Source of the DNA: Liolophura sinensis
Lineage: Eukaryota > Mollusca > Polyplacophora > Chitonida > Chitonidae
Assembly (NCBI RefSeq): GCF_032854445.1
Contig: NC_088300.1
Location: 13,583,570-13,647,569 of the forward strand
Direction: 5' to 3'
Length of the DNA: 64,000 nucleotides
The stretch's first letter is position 1; every line of letters starts with the position of its first letter. Positions 48,906-62,194 of the stretch are shown here, piece by piece. The notes beneath the pieces are model-generated. The model was given only the letters and a program-made list of their open reading frames with translations. It was not told where the DNA came from and did not search any database. The position numbers were made by a program, and so were the translations under genes.

Positions 48906-51082
48906 TCCAGCTTTATTATATTTTCACATTTACAAGCCTGCTAAGAATTAAATCTAAAGGCGGCATTTCTGTTTTTATCATCCAGTTACCAACATTACTA
49001 GACACATCTCCCCTGTTAGCAACTCAAGGCAATCAATCAACCAGCCATTCTCCAATAAATGGAAATCATTAATTAGTCAAGTAATCAATACCGTACTTTT
49101 TGCTTACTGATTTCATGTCTTGGAGTTAAAAATGCACTGGAGTTCAGAAAAAGACGGATTACCCATTGCCATCTGAGAATCTTCCCTGTCGTGATATACG
49201 CTCTTACGTCCTAAAATGCCAACCTAAAATATTCCACATGAAAACGATGTGCCTCACAATGCACATCCAAATCCCATACGACCCATATTTCTAACACTTA
49301 AAAATTGGCAACTTTTGACCTTCTTCACTTTGGGCTAGCTATGAATATATGAAAGAGTATAGATTAGAACACTTAAAACGTGTTACATAGTCCATTTTAA
49401 AAGACGACAGCGGAAGCGTTCTGCTACACGTAGACTTCATTTACTTATTTATTTGATTGGCGTTTCACGTCGTACTTAAGAATATTTCACTTATACGGCG
49501 GCAGCCAGCATTATGGTGGGAAGCCGGACAGAGCCCGGGGAAACCCCCGGCCATCCGCTGGTTGTTGGCCGACCTTCCTACGTAACAAAGACTTCATGAA
49601 AAGATTGTTGTCACAGGGAATGTAGTCGTAGTGCTGATATTGCTGACTTATAAAGACTGATATATGCATCTCCTGAGATAGTGGACAGGGCAAATGTCAC
49701 GGCATGGAAATACGCACGGTCAGTACAACCGTAAAACATCAAATCATGGTTATACCAATTCTTATCAGTGAATATCCAAACACTCAAACAAAATGTACAG
49801 TCATGTACATCAATAAACAATTTTAATTGACTCTTGTTTACAGAAACAAAATGGCACACCGAGGTAGTTGCACAAAATATACACAGACGAGCTTACAAAA
49901 CACAGCGCCTCTTTGGGAAAAATTCTACCCAGCTTTGATGCGGATTTGAAGCCAAAACCAAACAAAATTTCCATGTGACTACGGCTTGTGCAGTTCCGGA
50001 ACTTCCATTTCCAAGGATGAAGAACAGATGGTTCGCACTACTATTATGGCAATGTAAAAACGTAAGATGAAGGTATGGCAAGCTAAAGCACTTTTTTGAG
50101 TTTCCAAATAACATTAATCTTGTATAAGCCTTACAAGTCGAAATGAAACAAGGGAATCTTCACAATAACGGCATAATAATATAAATAAAGACGACGTGGT
50201 TTACACAGAAGTAAAAGTTATGCCGTGCGAAAGACTCCAATAGAGTTCTTGACAGACACGACGCATGGACAACAAATGTATATCACAAAGCAACAGCTCT
50301 TTGTACGTCTGACATATTTTCAGCACTGTAATATATCTTTATATAGTACATTTATACACAATGGCGAATGTTGACACTTTGATATATTTACACTACTTAA
50401 AGAGATACAGACTCTGTTCTGATTGGCTGGTGTGAGAGATAAGCAAGTACATGCTATGTCTTGCCTAAATTCAATTTTAGGTATGGTAGATTTAAGATTT
50501 AACCCAAGAAACCCTATCTCCACTGTCGGCCAAGCAGCGTCGGTTCTGTACCTATTTAAACTAAAAAGAAAACTTGAGTAACCTTGATTTTTAGAATAAT
50601 TCACGAGTAAAATACATCTTGTGTAACACATGTTGGTTAATATGAGTTATAGCGACATATACATGTAGGAACATCTAGGAGTAAGTTTTAGAGTAGGGAA
50701 TATGAAAGGACGATCGCAGAAAATAGGCCTACATGTACTCAAGTGTATATTTTGCGCACGTGACAATCAAGTTTTGTGAGCTACAATTTTCAGTAAGTGT
50801 CATATTTAAACGAGTCGACTATTTCAATATAAAATGTTATCCTCCTGGTTTCGTTTTGTCAAGTATTCAAGGCATATCATTGAGTGTATGAATAAGCCAC
50901 TATATAGATTCCATTTCAATTCAAATCTTCTCACACATATGTACATAACGCTGAAGAAAGCCAGTGATGATATCACGACATGTGGTGGATCCCGTTGATA
51001 AATTTTGAAGAGGAAACATACATATCCTGTTTGGATTGCAATGCGTTAATGTCCAAACAGCGAACTGGCAGCAGAAATTTGT
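48906..51082. other. Flank downstream of the orphan terminal exon
   Basis: On the minus strand this should hold the 3' UTR of that gene. I found no canonical AATAAA on the minus strand close to the stop codon. A reverse SINE lies at 49.4-49.6 kb. Confidence 0.4.
49441..49584 (-). mobile_element. SINE 3' fragment, reverse orientation
   Basis: Reading minus, it has GGTCGGCCAACAACCAGCGG, the CCCACCATAATGCTGGCTGC core, GCCGTATAAGTGAAATATTC and a tail with CCAATCAAATAAATAAGTAA. The tRNA-like head is absent. The 3' half is well preserved. Confidence 0.75.
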
Positions 51083-51365
51083 CTATGATTCCGGTGGACA
51101 TGGGGAATCTACGACAATAAAATCGTCCTTGTCATAGTCCATGTCAAAATTCAACACCTTTGATTTTAATGTTCGTTCATCTTCTTCGCATTCTGCATCT
51201 TTGTCCGAGGCAGGAGAGCTAGCTTCACTTCGACAGCCACTGTTTCGTAGATCATTGGTTTCCGGTGAGCCTCGGTTTGATTCGAAAGGTTGACAGATAT
51301 CTTCGTCAGAAGTGTCGTCACATTTAGATGGACTTTGAAATTGTGACTGGTATCTCTGGTGAAGT
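51083..51365 (-). CDS. Terminal coding exon of an unidentified gene (acidic Ser-rich C-terminus)
   Basis: The minus strand shows a pyrimidine-rich tract running into ...TTTCATTGCAG, then a 93-codon frame starting LHQRYQSQFQSPSK and ending SPCPPES followed by TAG at 51085-51083. The exon begins with A as the third base of a split codon (phase 2). Composition is strongly coding-like: rich in Ser, Asp and Glu with SDED, ECEEDER and DMDYDKDDF blocks, as in C-terminal tails of transcription factors. There is no recognisable domain. If the split codon is AAA, the join would read KLHQRYQ, compatible with the end of a C2H2 finger such as the last one in Fezf. If AGA, RLHQRYQ would resemble the start of a Six3/6 exon 2. 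Both are guesses. Upstream exons must lie above 51365 and none was found to 64 kb. Confidence 0.6.
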
Positions 51366-51400
51366 CTGCAATGAAACAAAGCCAACCCAAATTAATTTAG
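51366..51400 (-). other. Splice acceptor of the terminal exon
   Basis: Reading minus, the stretch is an AT-rich, branch-point-like segment, then a T-rich tract and TTGCAG, with AG at 51367-51366. The open frame changes character at exactly this point, which supports a real 3' splice site. Confidence 0.6.
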
Positions 51401-52849
51401 AATATAACCAAGCAATTTATGCGATGAATTTTTCTGAAATATGATACATGAATATTCCTTTAACTCAGTTATATCAGGGCACAAAAAGTTGATGAAACAA
51501 CCATCAGATGTTTTAATATATGTCCTTGTCATAAAACGCTTTTGTGCGTCATTATCGCATTTAAAATCTCTCTTTGTCAATATTACGGAAACCATTTTCG
51601 GCGTGTAGGCTAGTGAAAACCGAGATACAAAAACAAAATTACCATGGTATGTCGTAACAGCTAGGTACACTGTAATTCACGCGAGATCAAAATATTGGCT
51701 TGGAGAAGCTCTTGAAAAATACATAGAAATATTAAGCTAGAAAACTGGCCAATTAGTGCATAGTCCCGATAAAGACCCGACTGCACACTTTAATCAATAG
51801 AAGTAATTGTGTCCGATAAAGGTTTGGAGGAAACTTGGGAATTGTCCGTTCCTTGTGATTAGCAAAATGCAACGAACGAATCTGTGAACCTCTCGCCATA
51901 TAATGGTTGTGAAAGTGGAATGCAGGTGCTATACCTGAACGGAGAGAATGCAGAATACAATGATGAATTATACAATTTCCATTTTACGTTATTAGTTTGA
52001 AAATGTTTCTAAAATGATAAAATGGTGAAAATAACTTATGTATTTGTACATATGCATTAGCATATACCATTGGAAAAATAGGGCTTTGTGCCTTTTGTCA
52101 TACCAGAAATAGTTAACAAGAAAAGATTGAGGAATCATGTGGTATCTTTTAATTCATGTTGTCACTTAGGAAAGGGCTTTGTCAAGCCTGGTACATAGGA
52201 AAACTACCTACATTTGTTTTTGTTACACGCGTACAGGACTTTTCGTGATCTAACTGTTCAATCTAATATTTCTCTGGAGAGCTAATCAAATTCCGAAGGT
52301 AAGAGTTCAGCAGAACCTTGTTGTTTGTACACCACCAAGCACGTGCTTTTATGATCAGTTGTTATAATAGCTTATCATAAATCATACTATGTTTATTTTT
52401 GTCTGGATAAAAATTTCACACACAGAGAATTAATTATGAACTGCATGGATGTCCTTTTCGGGGATATCAGCTATATTTTTTTCTGGCGACGTTGAAATCT
52501 ATTGGCGTTTTTGTACCTCTTATAAACAGATTTTATTCATAAATGTATATACGTTTCTTTCTGTGTGAATAAGCACTCGTTCGTATTGGTTCTAGAGGTG
52601 TTTTTTGTCAATATTGACCCGAAACTTCTTTCATTACGTATATAGGTAATATACTAATATTAGAGATCGGATTTAGCTTAAATACATACACCCGTACATT
52701 TAAGTATAGGAATATAACGATAATTTCCTATTATTTTCCATTCTGAAAAGGAGTAGAGGGATCTTCAAATAGAAATAGGCAATTCAACAACAACCCTTTT
52801 TCAGGTTTCAAGTGAGTTTCCAAGATGCCAACGAAATGCGCTTTAGCAG

Positions 52850-53320
52850 CCAAGTAAATCAGCTTTCGCTTAAATTACGTGCTCTCCACTACAATAATGT
52901 CCTCTTGAAAATCGACAAAAGTTTTTCTCAACCATTCACGGGTTGTCTCTCGTCGTCTCGAGCTAACAATGGGCTTGTAAAGTGACAATTGTACCGAGGA
53001 CAAGAACACCAATTCTGGATTGAGCCATTGATCTGACGACGGGCCAATCTGAGCTCAGACAAACAGTTAATCCATATTGGAGCGTCGTAGGGCAATCGTT
53101 AACCTGTACACAGCTGGCCTGCAAATCACGTTTCCGAACGGCAGTGTATAGTCAAACGAAGACACACATCGCTTCAAGCAAGACTATTTTTCTTGTGTAA
53201 ATGCAAACTATACTTTTATGTAATAGTACTCTCAGAAATCATTAGATCTCGACGATGCCAAGGTTCACACCCGAGAGTAAGTGAGGCCGAAAGGCAAGCC
53301 GCGTAGGAACTATATGATCA
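52850..53320. promoter_or_regulatory. Candidate cis-regulatory patch
   Basis: It contains AACAATGGGCTTGTAAAGTG, GACAATTGTACC, TGAGCCATTGATCTGACG (Sox-like cores in both orientations) and CAGTTAATCCATATTGG. No open frame of note. It lies about 1.5 kb upstream of the orphan terminal exon. Confidence 0.3.
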
Positions 53321-55229
53321 TTTGCTTGAGAAAATGTTGGAGATGAAAATAAATGGGAAAAGTTGGTATGCAGAAGAAAGAATTTCCTATTTCACAGCTC
53401 ACATAGAACCAAGTTAAGCGCAAAACTTTACAGCACTGAGGGTTTACTTTCATTTTGTTACTGATTTTCTCAACGTTTCAGAAATAACATTTAAAGTATT
53501 TTCCTTCCAGGATGAAGAATTAATGAATGAATATGATTATAAACGTCACGTGGGTAGTATTTCAGTCATATCGTGGCGATAAAGGATGAAAAAGGTTAAC
53601 AGCAGTAAGGATAAAGTTCCCACTTGAGTTATATATTTGTCTCTGTATTACCTCACCGCAAACGGTAGCTATACATAAAAACGCTCTCATCCTCTTGTAT
53701 ACACGAAGATATATGACATTGCCTTACTCGGTATGCAAGGGTTATTTTAATCAAACCACCCAAACAATTAACTGCTAATTAAATAGCTACTCCCACTGAT
53801 ACACAAGGGTCATCTGATCGCCTAGAGATTACAACACGAATGCCGTTAAAGGAAGTTTGTTTTGATGTACATCGAGCCCCTGTTTACAAGATGAGCGAAA
53901 AATCTCGGAGGCTCGGTCACTTTTGACAATTAATTTGGAAGTATTTTTATCTAATCGGTGTGCAGTAATTACTAATGAGAACAGGTAACTCGACCCATGT
54001 GTTAGTGACTGAAAAGAAAAGAGAGAGCGCAAACAACGTGAAGTGTTTAGCAATTTGGTTTATCTCATTTAGTTTATGCCTGGGAGCGCTTGTCACGTCG
54101 GACAAGGGTATAACTGTCATCAAGCAGGCTGATGATTGCCGATACACCCTAAACAACATTCGTTAACATGGCAGAGTATATAGCCACATGAAACACAACC
54201 CGTCTTTAATAAGCGGCTAGATAATCTTCTTCATACGAGAGCACAAAAAAGTCAAATAACATTGTGATGAGACTGGGAAATCTGTAAGTCGTTTGGTAAT
54301 GTCTATGGGACGGATCTGTGGTTGACACATCGGCGCCATGCCGTCATGTCAAAACAGTTAGTGATTTGTACGCTGAAGTCTCAGTGCCGAGGCGAGCTGA
54401 AGGTCAAGTAACTTAAATAACTCACCTGACAAGGTGCTCATGCTATTTCAGAAATGATTCAAATACATAAAACCACTTGTGCTTGGTGTTGCTCCTTTTC
54501 CATAAACTCATCGAAATATCATATAATTTCCATCGCTTCGTGCATCGATTTTTATTTATTTATTTGTTTGACTGAGGTGGATTTTTAAAAACTATTTCCA
54601 TAAATGTTCTCACCATTATAAGTATGATTTAATAACAACCATAGAAAGAAGGATCTAGGAACAATTACGCAAACAAAAAAATATTGAAAAGAAATTAAGA
54701 GAGTTAACATTTCTTGAAATTCAAATAAATATTACAGATAAGATGGAGATAAGTAAAATAATTCAGACAAATTGTTGAAAATTTAAGTGCAGCTGATATA
54801 AAACCAATACTATATACAAGAAAGTTACATATTTGTTGGATCCGTAATAAAGAGTTAGAGGTCTACTTTGTGAGTACTAATTCATTGCACGAAAATATTG
54901 ATTTGCTATCTGTTATGACCTTTCGATATTTGCTTTCTTTTCTTCAGAGTCTCAGGTTATTGTGAGTGGCAATAGAGAAAGCATCCATTGTTCCAAACAA
55001 AGGTTATAATTGCTTTTATCCACGTAATACAAAACAAACCATGCTCGCAGGTGAAGCAATTTAAACGGAAATTAGATTAACACCAGCTTCTTGTTTAATA
55101 AAATATATGTGCAATTACTGTTTACAATTTTAATGGTGATTGCGTACAATCATGAAATGAACAGGAGGCCAAAATTAAAGCAAATGCATGTGATCAAGAT
55201 TATGAGAAATAGTAAAACGTGAAATCGTC

Positions 55230-55660
55230 ATTAGTTGTCGGGTGCATTGTCAGTTTATTGTGCACACAAGTCGTCTAAATGGTCTTTTCGGTTCCATTTT
55301 GTCTACGGAAAGAGCCGAGAACATGCCTGCAGGGACTCGACATGACAAAGAAACAGGTGGTTTGATCAACAGCCTAATTGGCTGTACCTGTCACGCACTG
55401 GCGAGATTTCAGAGGTCTCGCGTGATCTTGATCCCGTCTTCCCCAGCCCGAGGAGAGAGGCGGCGCTGACCAATTATCAGGCAGACATCTTGATCAGCCG
55501 AAATACCGGATTGTTCGCTTTCAGCAGCTTTATTGAAATGCTGGCCACGAGACAGGTCGACGGGCGCCAATCCGTCTCATGAATATTCATGAAGGAGTGC
55601 CGCGCATTACATTTTGACTTCAGGCGTAGCGAGGTGGTGTCTCTGTTGTTGTTTACATCT
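55230..55660. promoter_or_regulatory. Candidate cis-regulatory patch with 16-bp palindrome
   Basis: This is one of the most GC-rich non-exonic blocks in the window. It has AGCCTAATTGGCTGTACC, GACCAATTATCAGGC, GCTTTATTGAAATGC and the perfect palindrome TCATGAATATTCATGA at 55577-55592. The plus-strand frame 55242-55469 shows no domain. Confidence 0.35.
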
Positions 55661-56559
55661 ACAATTACTTACTAATAAACCAGACTAGTTGCCAATTAAG
55701 GTAATAATGAGTGTATTCTTGTTAACATCTCCAATAAATTATCAAATGGCATTCTCAATATACCAATTTTGATGATTCTATAAAATACCGACCTATGGCC
55801 AATATAAATATAACAACCCGAGCGACTGTGCGACATTATACAAATGCAGGAACGGCTTTTTCAATATGTTTACATTCTGCAATGAGATTGCGACCGTCCA
55901 GAAATGAGTCAGATCGATCTCTTCTCTCCAGAAGCCATACATTTCACTTCTTAAATGCAACTATTTGAACTGGGAGTTCACCGGCATGTCTGTTAAGCAG
56001 TTAGTACGATGTTTTCGTCCCCTTGATGTGACTTTGTTTACAATGCTTTTTTTAAATTATTTTGACAGAATTTATAGCATTATCCCCGATATATGCAGAC
56101 AAATGTATATAGTTTACCATATATACACTGGCGATTACAAAACACACAAAATTAATTCTAGGCCAATTTCAGTCACATTTGTTGATTTTAAATTCTTTAG
56201 GAGAAAGAAACTTAACAGAAATTATCCCTTCTTATAATACATGTATATACTTTTCAACTATAGCTGTGAATTTGTTTTACCCACTGCAACCCCTTCCCTT
56301 TAAATGTTAAAGTTATGTATATAAACTTGACAGCATATATGTATTAACAAAACACGTGGATCTAACAAACATGTATTACATAACATTTTATGTCTAATAA
56401 CTTTCTACTGATTTTGGCAATGCTCTTGTATTGTCACGTATGTGAATCATTCACAGTTCTGACAATAAGCACGAGATTACTATGACTACGAAGTTACGAT
56501 GCCAATATAACGTCAGCGTTTTGTCCGATCAATCTCAGAATGTTTCAGATACTTAAAGA

Positions 56560-56960
56560 AGCAACCATTAAGCTATATGAGTGGTTGTTCCCTTGACGCA
56601 AAGAAATCTTGGCAAGCTTGCTATAGAATGTAGCGATACAGTATCTGCGTGCCATATTTGTTTGGAGAAGTTGTCTGGGACGGTTTTATGTTACCTTTAG
56701 AGTGTGACACGGGAAACCTTATCCGTAAATTAAGCTGAAGAAGCCAGCATGTTTCCGACTGCGGTTTAATCTTGCGAGCTCTTTCCGCTAATCGGTTTAG
56801 ATTCCGAACACGATCGGGTTAAGCACGCGTGAAGAGATTTCACTGGGGACGCTGTTAACTTTACACACACACAAATGGACTCGTTACTGGTACGACTGTC
56901 ACCCGACCTAACTGTTTCTTATTTGTTTATTTGTTATTTTAGGTTGATGGTGACAAGAAA
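56560..56960. promoter_or_regulatory. Candidate cis-regulatory patch
   Basis: Moderately GC-rich, with GTTACCTTTAGAG, CGTAAATTAAGCTG, CGGTTTAATCTTGC and CGCTAATCGGTTTAG. No coding frame. Support is compositional only. Confidence 0.25.
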
Positions 56961-59900
56961 GTGACACTCGATAATGAAAACTCGTAATTCGTTTGTCCGG
57001 CACGTCCATCAAAAGTCTAGAACCTTTGTATCTCGTGTCCCATCAAGTCGCCATGGTGCTGTTGCCTGAAAATTGAAAACACTCTCCGATTTATACAAAA
57101 AAGAGAAGCGCAACAAATCCTTTGACTCACTGATTAAATTCTCGGTTATTAAATACTGAAGTACTTTTTATTTAAGAAATATTTTATTTTTGTATAACAA
57201 AAACGAACAGGCGTCAGAACTGGGGAATGGTTTCATTTACCTAGAAAATTAAATGTATTTCTTAAATTCTTCATCCAAAACCAGGGACGAAGAGTTTCTG
57301 ACACTCGTCATTTCTGTGTGACATCAGATGTAAAATTTAATTTAAGCTTCTTTATATCAAACAATTTTCTGAAACAAACCTGCTGAACTCCCTTAAACTT
57401 GTACAACCATCGGTTTTTTAATTGTTTCTTTCAAACGCCTGGAGGTGTAATAAGAATCCCAGGATGGTTATTTAAATTTTCTTATAACTACATAAACGAA
57501 CGAAACAATTCTTAAATTCGTTAGGAATTTTTTTTGTCGCTTCTATTTCGGTCGGTAAAAGTCGCGTTTAAGTGACAAGTGAAGGGGTGACTGAGACTGC
57601 ATAGTGGCTGGGGACGCCTGGAGTTGGAGAAGTGACAAGTAAAGTCTGAACCAGCCATGACCACTGTGACGTTCTCAGAAAACCAGTCAAGCATTTCACG
57701 TCAAAGTGAGGAGCAAAAAATCTGAAGACAGTTTGACACATGACAAGGACGATAGAACATTTCTTTAACAAGTGCATCCTTAATTAAGGTAATTAATTCG
57801 GCTAAGGGAGACTGTTTAAAATGGATTTATCTCAACAATTTCAGAACAGCATCGATGATTGGCTCGTATCTATTAATCTTACAAAAATTCAGCTTATTTC
57901 GGGTAACTATTTAAAGTGTTCAAAGCAGCCAGAGCAGGGTTCATTCAAAATGTTCAGGTCTGACTCTGTCAAGGTTCAGGATTCAAAACATATTTACATG
58001 ATAGGGGTCAATATTTAAATGAAGGGAGTTGCTTGCTCATAGTGTATATTTATTCCACATGCACGCATATATAGGTATATAAAAAGGTCTTATATATTCA
58101 TCCATGTGCAATTTACATTCCAAATGCTGCGAATTATAATATATGCATAAGGAAGATCGCACTGACCTAGACATGGCAAGATTGCGTGGATGACGTTTAG
58201 GTAACAATTGCACAATCGCATAACTGATTATGTAATTATATGGTCGTATGACACGATATTTCGGGGCGAAAAAAGACAGGCGTAAGTCTACATGCCACGG
58301 TTTAATTAAGGATAATATTCCGAAAAGATCCTGATAAACTCAAACAACCGATGAGTTTTGTACTGTATAATCAATGTAAATTTATATAATTATTTTCTTA
58401 TGGCCTCTAGCGGAGAATTAGAGTTCATATCCTCCACGAGATTAACAAATTCTGATTGGGTTTCACAAGTATGTCTATGTATGTCTGATTCTGTAATATT
58501 TAACGTCGGATTTATTTTGATTGGATTGGATTCGAAGAGGAGTAAGGGCAAGCTAAATCGTACAAGAGGCTGGTAAATTCTGTCTGGTGGCCGTCATGTT
58601 GCTGGACAACAAAATGTGAAGCTTTCAGTCGTTCCTATTCAATGCTGAAACATCATTTAGGCTTTTTGTCATACAGAGCAGCTTTTGTTCAATATTTTGA
58701 TGTGGCGATAAATTAGCTTCGATTATTATTGTTGTGTCCTTTGTTAAGACAAATTTGCTCTGACAACCACAGAGATGCCATCAAAACCGTATTTTATTGG
58801 ATCAAAATTTACACGGCACAAGCTCCCCTTCCCCCAACCCCACCCCGGCATTTTTACCCAATAGGAGAATATAATCCAGCTTATTTAAACACATCTGACA
58901 ATCCATGCCTACTTGCGCATGTAAAAATGACAATTCTGAATAAACAAGTACGAGAACGTTCTGATAAACCATTATCTAAAATCTATCAAATGGCTGTAGG
59001 GAAATGTTAATGAATAATATTTGCCTTATAATGTATAGAAGGAGAATACTGCATGGATTGTACAGACAAACAAATCAAACGCCACGTGAAGTCTAACTTT
59101 TTTCCGCATCGCCTTTTGCACGTGTGTCTGATATACGCATGATTGCTGTAAACAATAAGGAGCTGTTCTTGGGGAAACTATGCTTTCGTACTGTACTGAT
59201 AGTGTATACATTTGCATTTTTTCTGAGTGACCTGGTGTATACATGTGGTATGATGGGTTTGGTATACAGTTATCCAATTACCAGGCGCTGCCATGCACAT
59301 ACCGCGTTGACGCCAGTGCCATTTTCTCTAGATGCAGATTACAAGAGCGATGTTATCAAGACATTCCAGTCTAATTACACTCCATCGACTCAGTTCAAAA
59401 ATACATGGCAAGAATGAGATCATGGAGTTTCTGTATAGGATGCACATTAATAGCTTCAATAACTTATGATAGCTTTGAAATAATTTTACTCACTATACCG
59501 GTAAAAGCCGTAACAATCTGCCCAACAGGTGCCTTTAGAGATCTCAGTAGCACTTCCAAAGATAACGGAAATTGTGTGTGCGAATCACACAGTGCCCGGC
59601 TATTCTTGGAGAGAAAGAATATTTAAAAGCTGCTTTATGTTATGTTATTCATCCAGGTCAAAAAGCAGCGATTCACTTCAGTGGCTTGTTATGTATCTAT
59701 ACTGGTACTTGAATCTTTATTACCCAGTTGTCAAATTGTACATTTATGGAATATTAAAGATTACAACATACAGAGCAAGGCCAGCAAAACCAGTTTTCGA
59801 CGACTGTGTGACAGTTGACAAATGGACACATGTAACCAGTATAATCTGGCCTCTTGTGAATTTACCTCAATTAAAGTTTGACTCTGACCCTTCCTGTAAA

Positions 59901-60019
59901 TGCTAATAAATAGTTGCATCTTACACAGCCCCTGTATCACCATGCTTTTCTCTAGCTCAAGCAGGAAAAGGTTCTAATGGTCATGTAAATACTTAAATGG
60001 TAGCAACATATACTTCCCC
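56961..60019. other. No recognised gene
   Basis: Several plus-strand frames of 65-125 codons overlap in different registers at 58.7-59.9 kb. None shows a domain, consistent codon bias or paired splice sites. Confidence 0.45.
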
Positions 60020-60560
60020 TTGCCCCATAACTTTTCTGTAGCTGTTTTTCAGGTGCTTGGCATTGTGATCGGATTTGAATATATGATAATACGTTCACTT
60101 TTTCACAACATTCCCCCCTGTCTAGCTTCTAGAGAATCGAGCCAGCATGCACGCCGAAGGGGGTACTTGTCAGAAAGTGTCGAATTCCAAGTAGCACAAG
60201 TGCCGCTTCACTTCACGCACGAGCTCATTGGGCCATGGCAACTCTCAGAAAGAAAGCTTTTGTACGAGTTGTCAAGATGAGAGGCAAAATGACCGACTGA
60301 TCGGACCAAATCGCTACCATTTCACAATAACATTAACCATGGTCAATTTGGTCTTAACTGGACGAACTAATTTCTCCACTGCCCGCGGTCAAATTAAACA
60401 GGCAACTTTACTTTAAGGGGCCTATGGAGCCGTTTTTAAGAATGTCAGCGGGCAGTTTTCATGGTCAGGATTGGTCTGAGCCAACACGCGCCAGGCTGAC
60501 CAGACACTACCTCCAGACAACAGACGAAGTGTCTCTGTGAGCTCTCTTCACCTTTATGGG
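60020..60560. promoter_or_regulatory. Candidate cis-regulatory patch
   Basis: Complex block with CATTAACCATGGTC, GAACTAATTTCTCC, GTCAAATTAAACAGGC and paired TCATTGGGCCATGG / GGATTGGTCTGAGCC. Short plus-strand frames over it lack domains. Confidence 0.25.
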
Positions 60561-62194
60561 CCTGACCCACACATTTACATTTATGGCAGGTGCGACTCAA
60601 ATCTTCTCAAACCTTCACACAACCTTTATACTGAATTATCTGTTATCACAGTGTTAAGTTTGACTGTTGGAAAAACATTGTGTTGCAATATTTCCTCCAA
60701 TTATTGTTACATTACATGTACTTTAAAATGAGGGCGTCGGGGAAAATATTGTGAACCACTAAACGCGCACTGCCCGGTGGACTGTTCAAACTATCGAGGA
60801 AACTAAGAAGAAAAAGGCAACTGACAATTTATATAGTGATATGTTAATATCACGTCGTCATAATAGCTGAACGACATTCATTTACTCCAATCATAACACA
60901 AAATACCTAATAAATATTGTCATGTAACACCCAAATTCCGAAAATATACATTTAAAAATATTTTCGCTCATGTTGTTGAAGCTGAATGCTCGTGTTGTTG
61001 ATTTAAACAACGTTAAATCTCTGAAGCACCTGAGAGTCATAAAATTGCAGCAAAACTGTCTATACACAGGTGAATTTTTTGAGGTCATTTAACCAACATA
61101 AACTATTTTCACACTTTTAATAAATAAAATATAAATAAATAAGGGTCATAAGTGGACAAATAGTTTTGAATTTAAATCTGAAATTCGTATACCACTCGTA
61201 AACCATAGCAAGATCTATTCCCAAAACAAACTATGACACCAGTTGCAAACAAATAGCAAATAAAGCTTGTAACATGTAAGACAAAAGCATTGATCAGTTT
61301 CCATTGACGCAGTGAATAGTTTTATAGGAACAAAATCCAAATGAAAATGAAAAATCGTTTATATTCCGTTTATAAAACGGTATATTTTTTACTACATCTG
61401 GCGTGCACCTATATGAAAATGCACGCATTTGTACACATGCCACTAGCCTAAAGTCTCTGGTAGTCAGGAAAGATCAGAGCACTTCAAAATTACTCATTTT
61501 AAATGAATGCATGCAGATGTAAGCAATAAATGAAGCATATAAAGTATAGTGGAGTAAATGCATTGATTTTTTAAGTGTACATTTTAATTAACTTCACACA
61601 CGTTTGTGTAAATGGCTTTGATCCGCTCAACTCGTTCATTAGAAAAATCACTCTGTTTGTGGTGACGAATTAATAGGCAATACCTAAATCATTATACAGA
61701 TGTATGTATCTATACTTCCGCATAGCACATGCATTTAAAATTAAATGTGCTAGGAAACGAACTACCAAGGCCCCACCTTGGACTTCATGTGCAGAAATAC
61801 GAGGCTAAAAATATGCTTTATAAAAAATCTGGAAATAATAAATAACGTGACGTTGATACGTCAAGCTGATTAAATGCATTTATTACAGTCGGTAACGAAT
61901 TAACGACCATTTGTCAACTATCTCACTGTCGTCGCTGAACAGTTTTCACTCACTACGCCGTAGTGTTTTAGATGTTGTCTATGCGATTAGCTGTCATATC
62001 ACTTCTCTGCAGGCCAGATGCCAGCCAAGGCGTAATACGTCATCATTACATGTCTTAGCTGTCGTATACAAACATCAGATACGGTCTAGTCAGATGGCAT
62101 AGCTCAAGTGGTCGTATAAGGGAGAATCAATCCGAATCAATTAAAACAAGTGTTAGAGAGAAACACAATAATCCATGACCAAATACCAAAACTG

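Noticed and set aside
51366-51385. Met codon just upstream of the 51-kb exon as the start of a 100-residue protein
   Set aside because: A clear pyrimidine tract and CAG acceptor lie between it and the coding-like region, so that Met is in an intron.
58729-59906. Run of overlapping 70-125-codon plus frames as an exon cluster
   Set aside because: Frames are in different registers, with no recognisable domain, splice pairing or composition shift.
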